Source: an uncultured Myxococcales bacterium
Lineage (GTDB): Bacteria; Myxococcota_A; UBA9042; DTJE01
Direction: 5' to 3'
Assembly: GCA_903857665.1 (NCBI GenBank)
Contig: CAIOFV010000042.1
Coordinates: 1-62,608, forward strand
Length of the DNA stretch: 62,608 nt
The position numbers and the translations under genes are program-made. Positions 53,243 to 62,608 of the stretch are shown here, piece by piece. Each line of letters starts with the position of its first letter. The first letter of the stretch is position 1. The notes below the pieces were generated by a model. It had not been told where the DNA came from. It searched no databases and saw only the letters and a program-made list of their open reading frames with translations.

Positions 53243-54015
53243 CTACCTCGCCGCCTTCCCGCCGGTGCCCTGCCACACGGTGAACGACGCCTTGTGGTAG
53301 TCGCAGTTGGCGCGGGCGATGTGGTGGATGCTGATGCGCTTGGGGCACACCGCTTCGCACTCGCCGTAGTTGCTGCAGTAGCCGAAGCCTTCCTCTTCCG
53401 CCTTGCGGATCATCGCGATGGCTCGCTTCATCCGCTCCGGCTGGCCCTGGGGCAGCAGGCCCAGTTGCGACAGTTTCGCGGACACGAACAGCGACGCGGA
53501 CCCGTTCGGGCAGGCCGCCACGCAGGCGCCGCAGCCGATGCATTCCGCGGCGTCCATCGCCAGGTCGCTGGCCTCCTTGGACACCGTGATGCCGTTGGCG
53601 TCCGGCGCCGAGCCGGTGCGCACGGCGATGAACCCGCCGGCCTGGATGACCCGGTCGAACGCTCCGCGGTCCACGATCAGGTCCTTCAGGATCGGGAAGG
53701 CCTTGGACCGGAACGGCTCGATCCAGATCTCGTCGTTGTCGTGGAAGTGCCGCATGTGCAACTGGCACAGCGTGGTCCCCTTCTGGGGGCCGTGCGGCTC
53801 GCCGTTGACCACGGCGCCGCAGCATCCGCAGATGCCTTCCCGGCAGTCGTGCTCGAAGTGGACGGGTTCCTCGCCCTTGACCACCAGTTCCTCGTTGAGG
53901 ACGTCGAGCATTTCCAGGAAGGACATGTGTTCGGTCACGTCCGCCAGCGTGTAGCGAACGAAGCCGCCCTTGTCGTTGTGCGCCTTCTGGCGCCAGATGT
54001 GCAAAGTCAGCTTCA

Positions 54016-54016
<1 letters not shown>
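53243..54016 (-). CDS. sdhB: succinate dehydrogenase/fumarate reductase iron-sulfur subunit
   Basis: A 257-residue electron-transfer subunit. The [2Fe-2S] ligands lie in [15 protein letters not shown], the [4Fe-4S] in [12 protein letters not shown], and the remaining Cys in [17 protein letters not shown] supply the [3Fe-4S] and the rest. It starts at the last base of the sdhA stop (TAATG), so the two are translationally coupled. It passes electrons from FAD to the quinone site. Confidence 0.95.
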
Positions 54017-55925
<1,909 letters not shown>

Positions 55926-55929
<4 letters not shown>

Positions 55930-56612
55930 GCCGCACCTCCGGGGAGCGTGACCAGTTTCAGCAGCACCGCGATCGGGAACGACAGGTCGCCGATCACGAC
56001 GATGGCCGTCAGGACGTTGGCGACGCAGCGCCGGGCGCCGTCGTGGGCCGGGTGCGACCAGCCGAGCGTCTGGAACCAGGACCACAGGCCGTGGCGGAAG
56101 TGCATCATCAGCATCAGCACCGCGACCATGTAGAAGATCGCCACGCACGGGATGTTGAACCCGTTGATGACGTTTTCGTAGGCGTGCAGCTCCTCGTACG
56201 GTGCGCCGCCCCGGCCCAGCGTCAGGTGCAGCACGTGGTACACGACGAAGGCCCCGATGATCGGGCCGGACCAGATCATGGTGCGGGCGAAGTAGTCGGC
56301 CTCGCGGTAGTGCCGCTTGGAGTAGCGCACCGGCCGGGCGCCCCACGCCTGGATCGTCAGGGCGATCGCCGCCCAGACGTGCAGGAACACGCACGCGAAC
56401 AGCACGATGCGCGCCGTCCACAGCAGCGGCGCCGCGCGCGTCGAGTGCAGGAAGGCGGCGTACTCGTTGATCGCCTTCCCCCCGTCCCCCGCGTACAGTT
56501 GCAGGTTGCCCAGCATGTGCACGAACACGTAGGCGAAGAGGATCAGGCCCGTGACGGCCATGACCATCTTCTTGCCGACCGTCGATCGCCAGTAGGCGGC
56601 TAGAGCGGACAT
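55926..56612 (-). CDS. sdhC: succinate dehydrogenase cytochrome b subunit (b558 type)
   Basis: A 228-residue membrane anchor with five predicted helices, of the b558 type that binds two hemes. Candidate heme His residues occur in several helices ([30 protein letters not shown]). The start ATG 56612 follows GGGGAGGAG. A good promoter lies about 70 bases upstream. It heads sdhCAB. Confidence 0.92.
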
Positions 56613-56689
56613 TCGTACTCCTCCCCAGAGGGTGGTCGCGCGGCGGGGCCACCGACACACGACAACGCGGGAATTCCAACGTCGCAGGG

Positions 56690-56719
56690 AGTCTAGGACA
56701 CCGCTTTCAGGGGTGTCAA
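56690..56719 (-). promoter_or_regulatory. sigma70-like promoter for sdhCAB
   Basis: On the minus strand TTGACA (56714-56719) and TAGACT (56690-56695) are 18 bases apart. The implied leader is about 70 bases. Confidence 0.55.
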
Positions 56720-56788
56720 CGAATTGGTGAAGGGAGTGATATGTTACGCGGGTCTGGCGGAACAGAAGATTGGGACAAATCGGGTCCA

Positions 56789-56823
56789 GATTCGACCCTC
56801 GGGGGTTTTTTTCGGGTCGAATC
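56789..56823 (+). promoter_or_regulatory. 10-bp stem-loop with T7 loop before the M1-type peptidase
   Basis: GATTCGACCC (56789-56798) and GGGTCGAATC (56814-56823) are perfect inverted repeats around a 15-base loop holding seven T residues (56806-56812). It ends 9 bases before the ATG at 56833. The inner ACCC-TCGG-GGGT plus T-run could form a mutually exclusive terminator-like structure. Confidence 0.55.
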
Positions 56824-56832
56824 GGCCCGTCG

Positions 56833-58674
56833 ATGGTGGCGTGGACCGTCCTGTTCGGGCTGGTTCCCTGGACGACCTCCCCCGCGCCGACCGACCCGTT
56901 TACCCATCGATTCACCGCCTACGAAGGGGTCCTGCGGATCGACCCGTCGGCGCAGTCCGTTGCCGTGACGGTCCGTTGCTCCGGCGTGACCAGCGGGGAG
57001 GGGCGCAGCGCGCTGGTCGTGGCGTCGGGCCTGCCGATCACCGCCGTGGCGGACGCCGACGGCCTGGCGCTGCCGTTCGCGCCCACCGGCGGGGACGGCG
57101 AGTCGATCACCGTGACGCTCCCCGCGCCGCTCCCGGAGGACGCGCCGTTCGTGCTGGAGGTGACGTCCGCGGGGACGCCCTCGTGCGCGGTGCAGACCAC
57201 GACCGTGCCGCGGAGGTGCGGGTTCGTCGGCGACACGTTCTGGTTCGACCTGTCGTTGATCCTTCCGCGGTCGTTTGCAGGCGTGGACTTCGCGACGCAC
57301 GACCTGGAGGTGGACGCCCCGGCGGGCCAGGTCCTGGCCGGTTCGGGCGAGGTGACCGGCGGAACCCCGATGCCCGATGGTCAGGTGGCCTGGCGCCTGC
57401 GGCAACCGGTGGCGGCGTTCACCCGGGGGCTGGTGCTGGGACCCTTCGAAACGGGACGGATGCCCACGCCGAACGGGATCGTCCTGACGTTCACGGATCG
57501 CGATTCACCGGCCACGGACCATTCGCCGGACGTGCTGGTGCGCGCGGTCGCGGCGTGGAACGGGTACGCGGCGGACTACGGTCCCGCGACCTCGCGGTCC
57601 CTGGCCCTGGTCCAGGTGGACGATGCCGGTGCCGCGATGGCGCTGGCCGGCATGGCGTGGCTGCCGCGGGGCGTGTGGACGGGCGAGGGGGGAGGGACGA
57701 TCCACCCGGCCGACCTGGCGTACGTGGTGGTCCCCCACGAGGTGGCACACCAGTGGTTCCCGGTGTCCGCGTCGCCCTCGCCGCTGGGCGGGACCTGGCT
57801 GGTGGAGGGCCTGGCCGAGTGGCTGGCCGTCGAGGCCATCGGTCGCGAACAGGGCGACGCCGCGGCGCGGGACCTGCTGCGCGACCTGGGCCTGCGATGG
57901 CGGCTGGGCGTGCCGGCGACCGAGGACGCCGCGCTGGGCAGCCTGGTCGGCGCCGACCGCGTCGTCGATCGCCAGCGCCAGTTCCTGCTGGCCTACGCCA
58001 AGTCCTTGGTCGCGTTGAGGGCGATCCAATCCGCGGCGGGCGCCGACGTGTTCCGCCAGGTGCTCCGGGCGCTGGTTGCGGACCTGGGCCCTGGGGGCGG
58101 CTTCTTTGACGCGACGATGCTGCGGCAGCGGCTGGCGGCGGCCTCGGGCCTGGACCTGGATGCGTTGTTCGCCGCGTGGGTCGCCGGACGCGGATCCCCG
58201 GTCGTCCGCGTGGAGGTATCGCCGGTTGCGGCACCTCCCGGCCGGTCCGGGGTGCGCGTAGCCGTGGCCGTGGGTGGGGCGATCGCCGGCGTCGGCATGG
58301 AGTCCTCGGTCCCCCGCCTCGCGATGGACGTGCGGACCGATGCCGGGACCACCCGCGTGGCGCTGACCCCCGTCGGTGGAACCGCGGTGACGTGGCTGGA
58401 ACTGGACGGCCGCTTCCTGGGCCTGGCGCCCGACCCCGACGTGCTGGCGCCGGGCGCGCGGTTCCTGCCGGCCCTGACGGCCGACGTCGATCATTCGGGC
58501 GACGTGGACGGGCTGGACCTGCTGGCCGTGGCTGCTGCGCAGGGGGCGGCGTTCGCGACGGACGCCCGCTACCGGGAGGCCTGCGATTTCGACGCGTCGG
58601 GAGTCGTGGATGCGGCGGACCTGGCCCGCGTGCTGGCGGCGTTCGGGATGGCGGCGGAGGGGATCACTCGGTGA
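56833..58674 (+). CDS. M1-like metallopeptidase with dockerin-like tail
   Basis: A 613-residue probably exported protein. A short hydrophobic N-terminus (MVAWTVLFGLVPW) may be a signal peptide. The zinc motif is H302-E-V-A-H306, and a Glu follows after 18 residues (E325, in VEGLAEW), the HExxH-x18-E pattern of M1 gluzincins. The C-terminal 60 residues have two Asp-rich EF-hand-like units (DVDHSGDVDGLDL and DFDASGVVDAADL) like a dockerin. The ATG at 56833 is preferred over an in-frame TTG at 56770. No strong ribosome-binding site is visible; a stem-loop lies just upstream. Its end overlaps the next gene by 11 bases. Confidence 0.8.
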   Translation: MVAWTVLFGLVPWTTSPAPTDPFTHRFTAYEGVLRIDPSAQSVAVTVRCSGVTSGEGRSALVVASGLPITAVADADGLALPFAPTGGDGESITVTLPAPLPEDAPFVLEVTSAGTPSCAVQTTTVPRRCGFVGDTFWFDLSLILPRSFAGVDFATHDLEVDAPAGQVLAGSGEVTGGTPMPDGQVAWRLRQPVAAFTRGLVLGPFETGRMPTPNGIVLTFTDRDSPATDHSPDVLVRAVAAWNGYAADYGPATSRSLALVQVDDAGAAMALAGMAWLPRGVWTGEGGGTIHPADLAYVVVPHEVAHQWFPVSASPSPLGGTWLVEGLAEWLAVEAIGREQGDAAARDLLRDLGLRWRLGVPATEDAALGSLVGADRVVDRQRQFLLAYAKSLVALRAIQSAAGADVFRQVLRALVADLGPGGGFFDATMLRQRLAAASGLDLDALFAAWVAGRGSPVVRVEVSPVAAPPGRSGVRVAVAVGGAIAGVGMESSVPRLAMDVRTDAGTTRVALTPVGGTAVTWLELDGRFLGLAPDPDVLAPGARFLPALTADVDHSGDVDGLDLLAVAAAQGAAFATDARYREACDFDASGVVDAADLARVLAAFGMAAEGITR

Positions 58675-60919
58675 TGATCTCGGCCTTGCCCGTGGTGAAC
58701 CACGACTGCAGGTAGTGGATGGCCTGCCGGCGCTCGAGGTCGGCGTTGGGCTGGTCCCCGCCCACGAAGCTGCCGTGCTTCACGCCGTCGAACTGCATGA
58801 TGCCCGACTCCACGGTCGCCGCGTCCTTGTACAGGATCCCGGGGATCGCGTTGTGCACGGGGCCCACCTGGGGCAGGCCGACGGCCCGGGCCAGCGTTTC
58901 GTTGGAGGGGTTCGCGACGGTGTCGTCGTTCATCACCATCTGGTCCAGCAGCCTCGCGGGCTTGCCCGGCTCGCGGAAATATCCCGTCAGCATCCTGTCC
59001 GCGTAGGCGATCCCGTCCCCCGTCCACACCGCGTGCTCGGACGCGCTCTGGTATCCCTGGGCCAGGAACACCGCGCCGAAGGCCTTCTGGATGTAGATTT
59101 CGACCAGGTAGAACATCCCCAGGCCGCCCACGTTGGACAGGAATGCTTCGACCCGCGCGCTGAAGGGCAGGTACAGCAGGCCGATGATCGAACCCAGGCT
59201 GTGGCCCAGGTAGGCGATGTGCGCGGTGTCCAACTCGGTCTTCCCGTCCGGGGCGCCCTTCGGCCAGCCGTCCTGCAGCGGGGCCAGTTCGTCCAGCAGC
59301 GCGATGGCGGACGCGATGTCCAGCGCCGCCTGCCGGAAGTTCTCGCGAACCCGGATCGGGTCGTCGATGCCCAGGAAGTCCGCGCCCCACCCGGTCGCGT
59401 TGGTGCCGTTGCCCCGGCTGCCGTGGCGCGGGAAGTCGAAGCGCAGGACCGCCATGCCGGCCGTGACCAGCAGCCGCGCCGCCTGGCACATGGCGCCCTG
59501 GTCGGCGGCGATGCCGTGCTGGGCCAGCACGATCGGGAACGGGCCTTCCCCGACCGGGACCATCAGGTGGAAATCGACCTTCTGGGGGTCGAACGTCTTG
59601 AAGCCGTCGCCCTCGCGCACCCAGTGGCCGTCGTCGGGGTCGGTCAGGTTCCACGGGCCGAAGGTGCCCTTGATCGCCCATCCCATCACCGCGGGGTCCA
59701 TCGGGCAGTCGTCCAGGTTCCCGTCCAGCACGACGTCGGGGTTCCCGTCGTTGTCCAGGTCCAGGTTGAACGGGATTTCCGGCGGGACCGACGGCGGGAT
59801 GAACCGGGACATCACGGCCTTCAGATCGAGGGCATCGTCGTAGGCGAAGCCGGTGGTGAAGGTCGCGGCGGCCAGCACGTGGTCCGCGTCCGGCAGGGCG
59901 GCCATCAGCGGCCCGATCCGGTCGCCTTCCGCCTGAACCTGGGCGACCCGCGCCGGGTCGGCGCCGGCGGGAAGGGCGGCCTGGCCCAGCACCTGCGCGA
60001 ATCCTCGCGACCGGGCAAGGGCGTTGCCGTCCTTGTCCTTCAGGCCGTCCGTCGCGACCAGCAGGTAGCGCTTCGCGGCCAGCGGGAACGCGGGGTCCAG
60101 CCGGATCATCCAGTAGCCGTCGGCGGTGAAATCCAGGAACTGGGCCTTGAAGGGCGCCCGGTCGGCCAGCGCTCCCGCCTCGTCCAGCGCATACACGCGG
60201 ATCGACGCGTCGGCGGCGGTGGAGGCTGCGAGGTCGCCCGGCAGCGATGCCGGGTCGATCGGCACGCTGACCTGGAACACCAGGGGGCTGAAGGATGCGA
60301 ATCCATGCACCTGCTTCAGGCTGGCGGGGTAGGGCCCGTTGTCCAGCAGCGGCAGGTTGGAATTCGAATGCGCGTCGCCATCGACCAGGATCGTGCCGTC
60401 GCTGCCCAGGTGGCGATCCCAGGGGAAGAACCCGTCGATCGGCGTGACGAACAGGTCGTACAGGACCCGTGCCGCCGGTTCCTGCCAGGGCGGGAGGTCG
60501 GGCCCCAGGTCGCCGGCCTCGAGCGGGAGGTCCGTGCCGACGACGTCGATCGCGTCGGGCGATGGAACGTCGCCGGTGTCGATGACGTCTTCGATGACAT
60601 CGCCTGCGTTGCAGATGCAGGAACCCCAGGACAGGCCATCGACGGCACATTCCTGGTGGCCCACGCACTGGCTCGTGCCGCGGCAGTCGATCGACTGCCC
60701 GACCGTGCAGATCGGGCCCCCGGAACCGCACAGGCAGGCATCGTAGAACGCCAGCCCGTCTGTCCGGCAGCGCTGCTTTCCGGCACAGCCGTCTGCGCCC
60801 TGGCAGTCGTAGACCTTGTCGGGCGTGCAGTTGTTCTTTTCCAGGTTGACCGTGCAACCCTGGGCCGCCACCGCGAGCACCGTGGCCAGCGCCCATCCCG
60901 AAACGTTTCGCATCGTCAT
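58664..60919 (-). CDS. alpha/beta-hydrolase lipoprotein with Cys-rich N-terminus
   Basis: A 751-residue lipoprotein. The lipobox is AVAAQGC (Cys near residue 22). A Cys-rich region (to about 108) and an Asp-rich linker (about 108-145) follow. The hydrolase domain then has IVLAQHGIAADQG, a strand and oxyanion loop, and the nucleophile elbow GHSLG near residue 571. The His may lie near GVKHGSF. It resembles bacterial lipase or virulence-associated hydrolases, with unknown substrate. Among close start codons, ATG 60919 is best placed after GGAGG. Confidence 0.8.
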   Translation of the reverse strand: MTMRNVSGWALATVLAVAAQGCTVNLEKNNCTPDKVYDCQGADGCAGKQRCRTDGLAFYDACLCGSGGPICTVGQSIDCRGTSQCVGHQECAVDGLSWGSCICNAGDVIEDVIDTGDVPSPDAIDVVGTDLPLEAGDLGPDLPPWQEPAARVLYDLFVTPIDGFFPWDRHLGSDGTILVDGDAHSNSNLPLLDNGPYPASLKQVHGFASFSPLVFQVSVPIDPASLPGDLAASTAADASIRVYALDEAGALADRAPFKAQFLDFTADGYWMIRLDPAFPLAAKRYLLVATDGLKDKDGNALARSRGFAQVLGQAALPAGADPARVAQVQAEGDRIGPLMAALPDADHVLAAATFTTGFAYDDALDLKAVMSRFIPPSVPPEIPFNLDLDNDGNPDVVLDGNLDDCPMDPAVMGWAIKGTFGPWNLTDPDDGHWVREGDGFKTFDPQKVDFHLMVPVGEGPFPIVLAQHGIAADQGAMCQAARLLVTAGMAVLRFDFPRHGSRGNGTNATGWGADFLGIDDPIRVRENFRQAALDIASAIALLDELAPLQDGWPKGAPDGKTELDTAHIAYLGHSLGSIIGLLYLPFSARVEAFLSNVGGLGMFYLVEIYIQKAFGAVFLAQGYQSASEHAVWTGDGIAYADRMLTGYFREPGKPARLLDQMVMNDDTVANPSNETLARAVGLPQVGPVHNAIPGILYKDAATVESGIMQFDGVKHGSFVGGDQPNADLERRQAIHYLQSWFTTGKAEIITE

Positions 60920-61089
60920 CAAACGCCTCCAGATCTCGACCCAATGCGGCTGCCACGCGGGCCGCCCAGCCTGGCGGGTAGCCTACCAGACCGGCGCAGT
61001 GCGGCAAAGGCCGACAATCAGGCGAAGGATTGGCAGGTGGGGTCTTTTCACCCTTCGCGTCCCGAGGCGGTTCCGCGGTCGGCCGACAC

Positions 61090-61118
61090 TTGTGAGGGCT
61101 CGCCCCTGGCGGTATCCT
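61090..61118 (+). promoter_or_regulatory. sigma70-like promoter for the gpV-like gene
   Basis: TTGTGA (61090-61095) and TATCCT (61113-61118) are 17 bases apart, with the ATG at 61150. The leader has GAGGAG before the start. Confidence 0.45.
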
Positions 61119-61149
61119 CCGTGGGAGCCCTGTTGAGGAGACCCGCACG

Positions 61150-61941
61150 ATGGACCCGCTGTCCCCCGGCGCACCGGTGAACCGGATCTACGGCGTCGTG
61201 ATCGGCATCGTGATCGACAACAAGGACCCGGAGGGACTGTACCGGGTGAAGGTCAAGTTCCCCTGGGTCAAGGAATCCTCGGACGACTACTCGGACGCGC
61301 CGGACCGCGAGGACTTCCCTTCGCCGTGGGCGCGGGTCTCGACGCTGATGGCAGGGAACGGCCGCGGCGCCTACTGGCTGCCCGAAGTGGACGACGAGGT
61401 GCTGGTGGCCTTCGAGCACGGCGATCTCCGGCGCCCGTTCATCCTGGGTGCCGTGTGGAGCCCGGTGGACAAGGCGATCCACGACAACCAGGATGGCAAC
61501 AACAACTTCCGCACCTTCTTCAGCCGGTCGGGCAACGTGCTGCAGTTCATCGACGAGGAGAACAAGGAGCGGATCGTGCTGCAGACCAAGATCGGCGCGG
61601 GCGAAGCGGCCAAGGGCCACAAGGGCCGCGCCGGCCACTTCATCGTGCTGGACCAGTCCGACGGCGCCGAGAAGATCGAGATCTACGACGGCAAGCAGGA
61701 GAACTACGTCCTGATCGATTCGACCAACAAGACGATCGAAATCAAGAGCGCCAACGGCGACATCAAGATCTCCGCGCCCAACGGCAAGGTCGAAATCGAT
61801 TGCAAGGAACTGATCACCAGGTCATCGACCAACACGACGATCAAGGCCGATGCGGCCATGAAGGTCCAGGCCGGCTCGACGGCGGAAATCACGTCCAGCG
61901 CGTCGATGACCATCAAGGGCGCCGTGGTCAAGATCAACTAG
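61150..61941 (+). CDS. phage baseplate spike protein (gpV/VgrG-like)
   Basis: A 263-residue protein. The N-terminal half is the gp5-type OB-fold: VVIGIVIDNKDPEGLYRVKVKFPW, then WARVSTLMAGNGRGAYWLPEVDDEVLVAF and the PFILGAVW segment. The C-terminal half is a beta-helix with short repeats rich in Ile/Lys/Ser/Thr (IEIKSANGDIKISAPNGKVEID), as in spike tips. This is the tip of contractile injection systems: phage tails, T6SS, or extracellular systems. It is smaller than typical VgrG and lacks the gp27-like part. No other tail gene is visible in this window, though they may lie elsewhere. ATG 61150 follows GAGGAG. Confidence 0.88.
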   Translation: MDPLSPGAPVNRIYGVVIGIVIDNKDPEGLYRVKVKFPWVKESSDDYSDAPDREDFPSPWARVSTLMAGNGRGAYWLPEVDDEVLVAFEHGDLRRPFILGAVWSPVDKAIHDNQDGNNNFRTFFSRSGNVLQFIDEENKERIVLQTKIGAGEAAKGHKGRAGHFIVLDQSDGAEKIEIYDGKQENYVLIDSTNKTIEIKSANGDIKISAPNGKVEIDCKELITRSSTNTTIKADAAMKVQAGSTAEITSSASMTIKGAVVKIN

Positions 61942-61948
61942 CCTCCCG

Positions 61949-61964
61949 CCGGGACGGTACCCGG
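61949..61964 (+). terminator. weak hairpin after the gpV-like gene
   Basis: CCGGG-ACGGTA-CCCGG forms a 5-bp stem 8 bases after the stop. There is no T-run, so termination is uncertain. Confidence 0.2.
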
Positions 61965-62133
61965 GGCCCGCGAACCCGTCGTTGAAGGATCCCGTCGAGG
62001 TCCGGGATATCGACCTCGCCGAAGCGCGGCGCGCGGTTGCGGGCGGACCGCGAGGCGGCTCTTACCCCCGCGTCGCTCCGCCCGATTTGACGGGGGCAGG
62101 GCAAGGCCTGTGGCCGATTCGCGACTCCCCCCC

Positions 62134-62162
62134 TTGTGCGTGCCCTCCCCGAAACGTAAACT
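62134..62162 (+). promoter_or_regulatory. sigma70-like promoter for the last gene
   Basis: TTGTGC (62134-62139) and TAAACT (62157-62162) are 17 bases apart. The palindrome GACCTC-G-GAGGTC (62164-62176) covers the predicted start and could be an operator. Confidence 0.45.
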
Positions 62163-62241
62163 GGACCTCGGAGGTCGGTGTGCGCGTGGTGACCCTAGAC
62201 CTGCGGGACTGGAGCCTGGTTCCAGAAACGGGGGGTGCAGG

Positions 62242-62608
62242 ATGCTTGAATCCATGAAGACCGAGGCCGGGAGGCCGGAAAACCTGCTGAAGGAGTTCTA
62301 CAATCGCAACGGCTGCGTCCGGATCCGTCCCGACGACCCCGAAAAGGGCCGGCACGGCGGGGTGGAATTGCGGCTGGTGGTCGGCGACATGCCCGAGCGG
62401 AAGAACGTGCTGGGGGCCATGAAGTCGCTGAACCTGCCCCACGGCAAGGTGTACCGCAAGCAGAAGACCCGTCGCCAGTGGGTCGTCCCGATCTACGCCA
62501 GGGCGGACATCCTGTCCTTCCTGAAGATCGTGAAGCCCAAGAACGCCACCGCGCTGTCCAAGAGGGTGCAGGCGACGGCGAAGCGGCGCACGGCGGCCGA
62601 GCGCGCGA
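62242..62608 (+). CDS. partial protein resembling a LAGLIDADG-type endonuclease domain
   Basis: The frame is open from ATG 62242 to the window edge (122 codons), so the C-terminus is missing. The pattern FYNRNGCVRIR, a central helix (ERKNVLGAMKSLNLPHGKV), then KTRRQWVVPIYARADILSFL resembles one LAGLIDADG homing-endonuclease half. The acidic residue usual in the first motif (DGEG-like) is not present (NRNG), so catalytic activity is doubtful. Codon use matches the neighbours. An RBS-like GGGGGTG is upstream. Could also be a regulatory relative. Confidence 0.5.
   Translation, partial: MLESMKTEAGRPENLLKEFYNRNGCVRIRPDDPEKGRHGGVELRLVVGDMPERKNVLGAMKSLNLPHGKVYRKQKTRRQWVVPIYARADILSFLKIVKPKNATALSKRVQATAKRRTAAERA

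Larger units (their letters stand above)
61942..62241. other. intergenic region before the last gene
   Basis: No credible gene. It holds a weak hairpin, an inverted repeat CGAGGTC/GACCTCG (61996-62018), a promoter and a palindrome near its predicted start. A frame open over 61982-62257 overlaps the last gene and is probably not coding. Confidence 0.4.

Noticed and set aside
61982..62257. Small open frame before the last gene
   Set aside because: It overlaps the better supported gene at 62242, has no ribosome-binding site and an unlikely composition.

Overview
This GC-rich window of about 62.6 kb carries only protein-coding genes plus short regulatory sites. I found no rRNA, tRNA, CRISPR array, insertion sequence or integrase. 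Three features point to a member of the Myxococcota or a close deltaproteobacterial relative: an M6 metalloprotease ending in a MYXO-CTERM-type tail (Gly-Cys, hydrophobic helix, Arg cluster), MopE-type Cys/Asp repeats, and a family of lipoproteins whose lipobox is followed by an Asp-rich linker. The species assignment is an inference.

Layout. 1-5.1 kb: end of a Gly-rich protein, then on the minus strand a PIG-L deacetylase, glgC and the M6 protease. 5.2-10.6 kb: a cN-II-type 5'-nucleotidase, a large MopE-repeat lipoprotein, a thioredoxin-like protein and a TPR-like protein. 10.6-18 kb (minus): an ASH/VWA surface protein, a HupE/UreJ-type membrane protein, an alpha/beta-hydrolase lipoprotein and a metallophosphoesterase with a membrane insert. 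18-22.7 kb: RNase D, a DHCR24-like flavoprotein, an outer-membrane-like barrel and a Cys-rich lipoprotein. 22.8-25.3 kb: pta-ackA. 25.6-28.8 kb (minus): a barrel-like protein, rbgA/ylqF, a MaoC-type hot-dog protein and ppa. 29.1-32.2 kb: a thiolase-fold protein without its nucleophilic Cys, a DUF35 protein and an acyl-CoA dehydrogenase, apparently one operon. 32.3-36.8 kb: an STT3/PglB-like oligosaccharyltransferase, a polytopic glycosyltransferase-like protein and a DUF2231 protein. 36.9-39.5 kb: a long-chain acyl-CoA ligase and a convergent SDR/NmrA-type protein.

39.6-47.2 kb: a six-gene operon (hyfB-C-E-F-G plus a fused hyfH-I) for a membrane complex related to hydrogenase-4 and complex I. 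Its large subunit has lost all four Cys ligands of the NiFe site, so it is probably not a hydrogenase. 47.3-52.8 kb: an ABC-F ATPase, two Asp-rich lipoproteins and a TIGR00661-like glycosyltransferase. 52.8-56.6 kb (minus): a VOC protein and the sdhCAB operon. 56.8-61 kb: an M1-type metallopeptidase with a dockerin-like tail, convergent with a large alpha/beta-hydrolase lipoprotein. 61.1-62.6 kb: a solitary phage-baseplate (gpV/VgrG) spike protein and the start of a protein resembling a LAGLIDADG endonuclease domain.

Taken together the genes describe an organism with acetate fermentation or activation (Pta-AckA, PPase), a respiratory chain (SdhCAB and the Hyf-like ion-pumping complex), acyl-CoA or possibly sterol side-chain metabolism, glycogen synthesis, and a large exported proteome. 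The most unusual items are the cysteine-less Hyf-type complex with its almost leaderless promoter, the Cys-less thiolase/DUF35 pair, the STT3-like protein, the orphan baseplate spike, and a 10-bp stem-loop with a T7 loop directly before the M1-type peptidase start.
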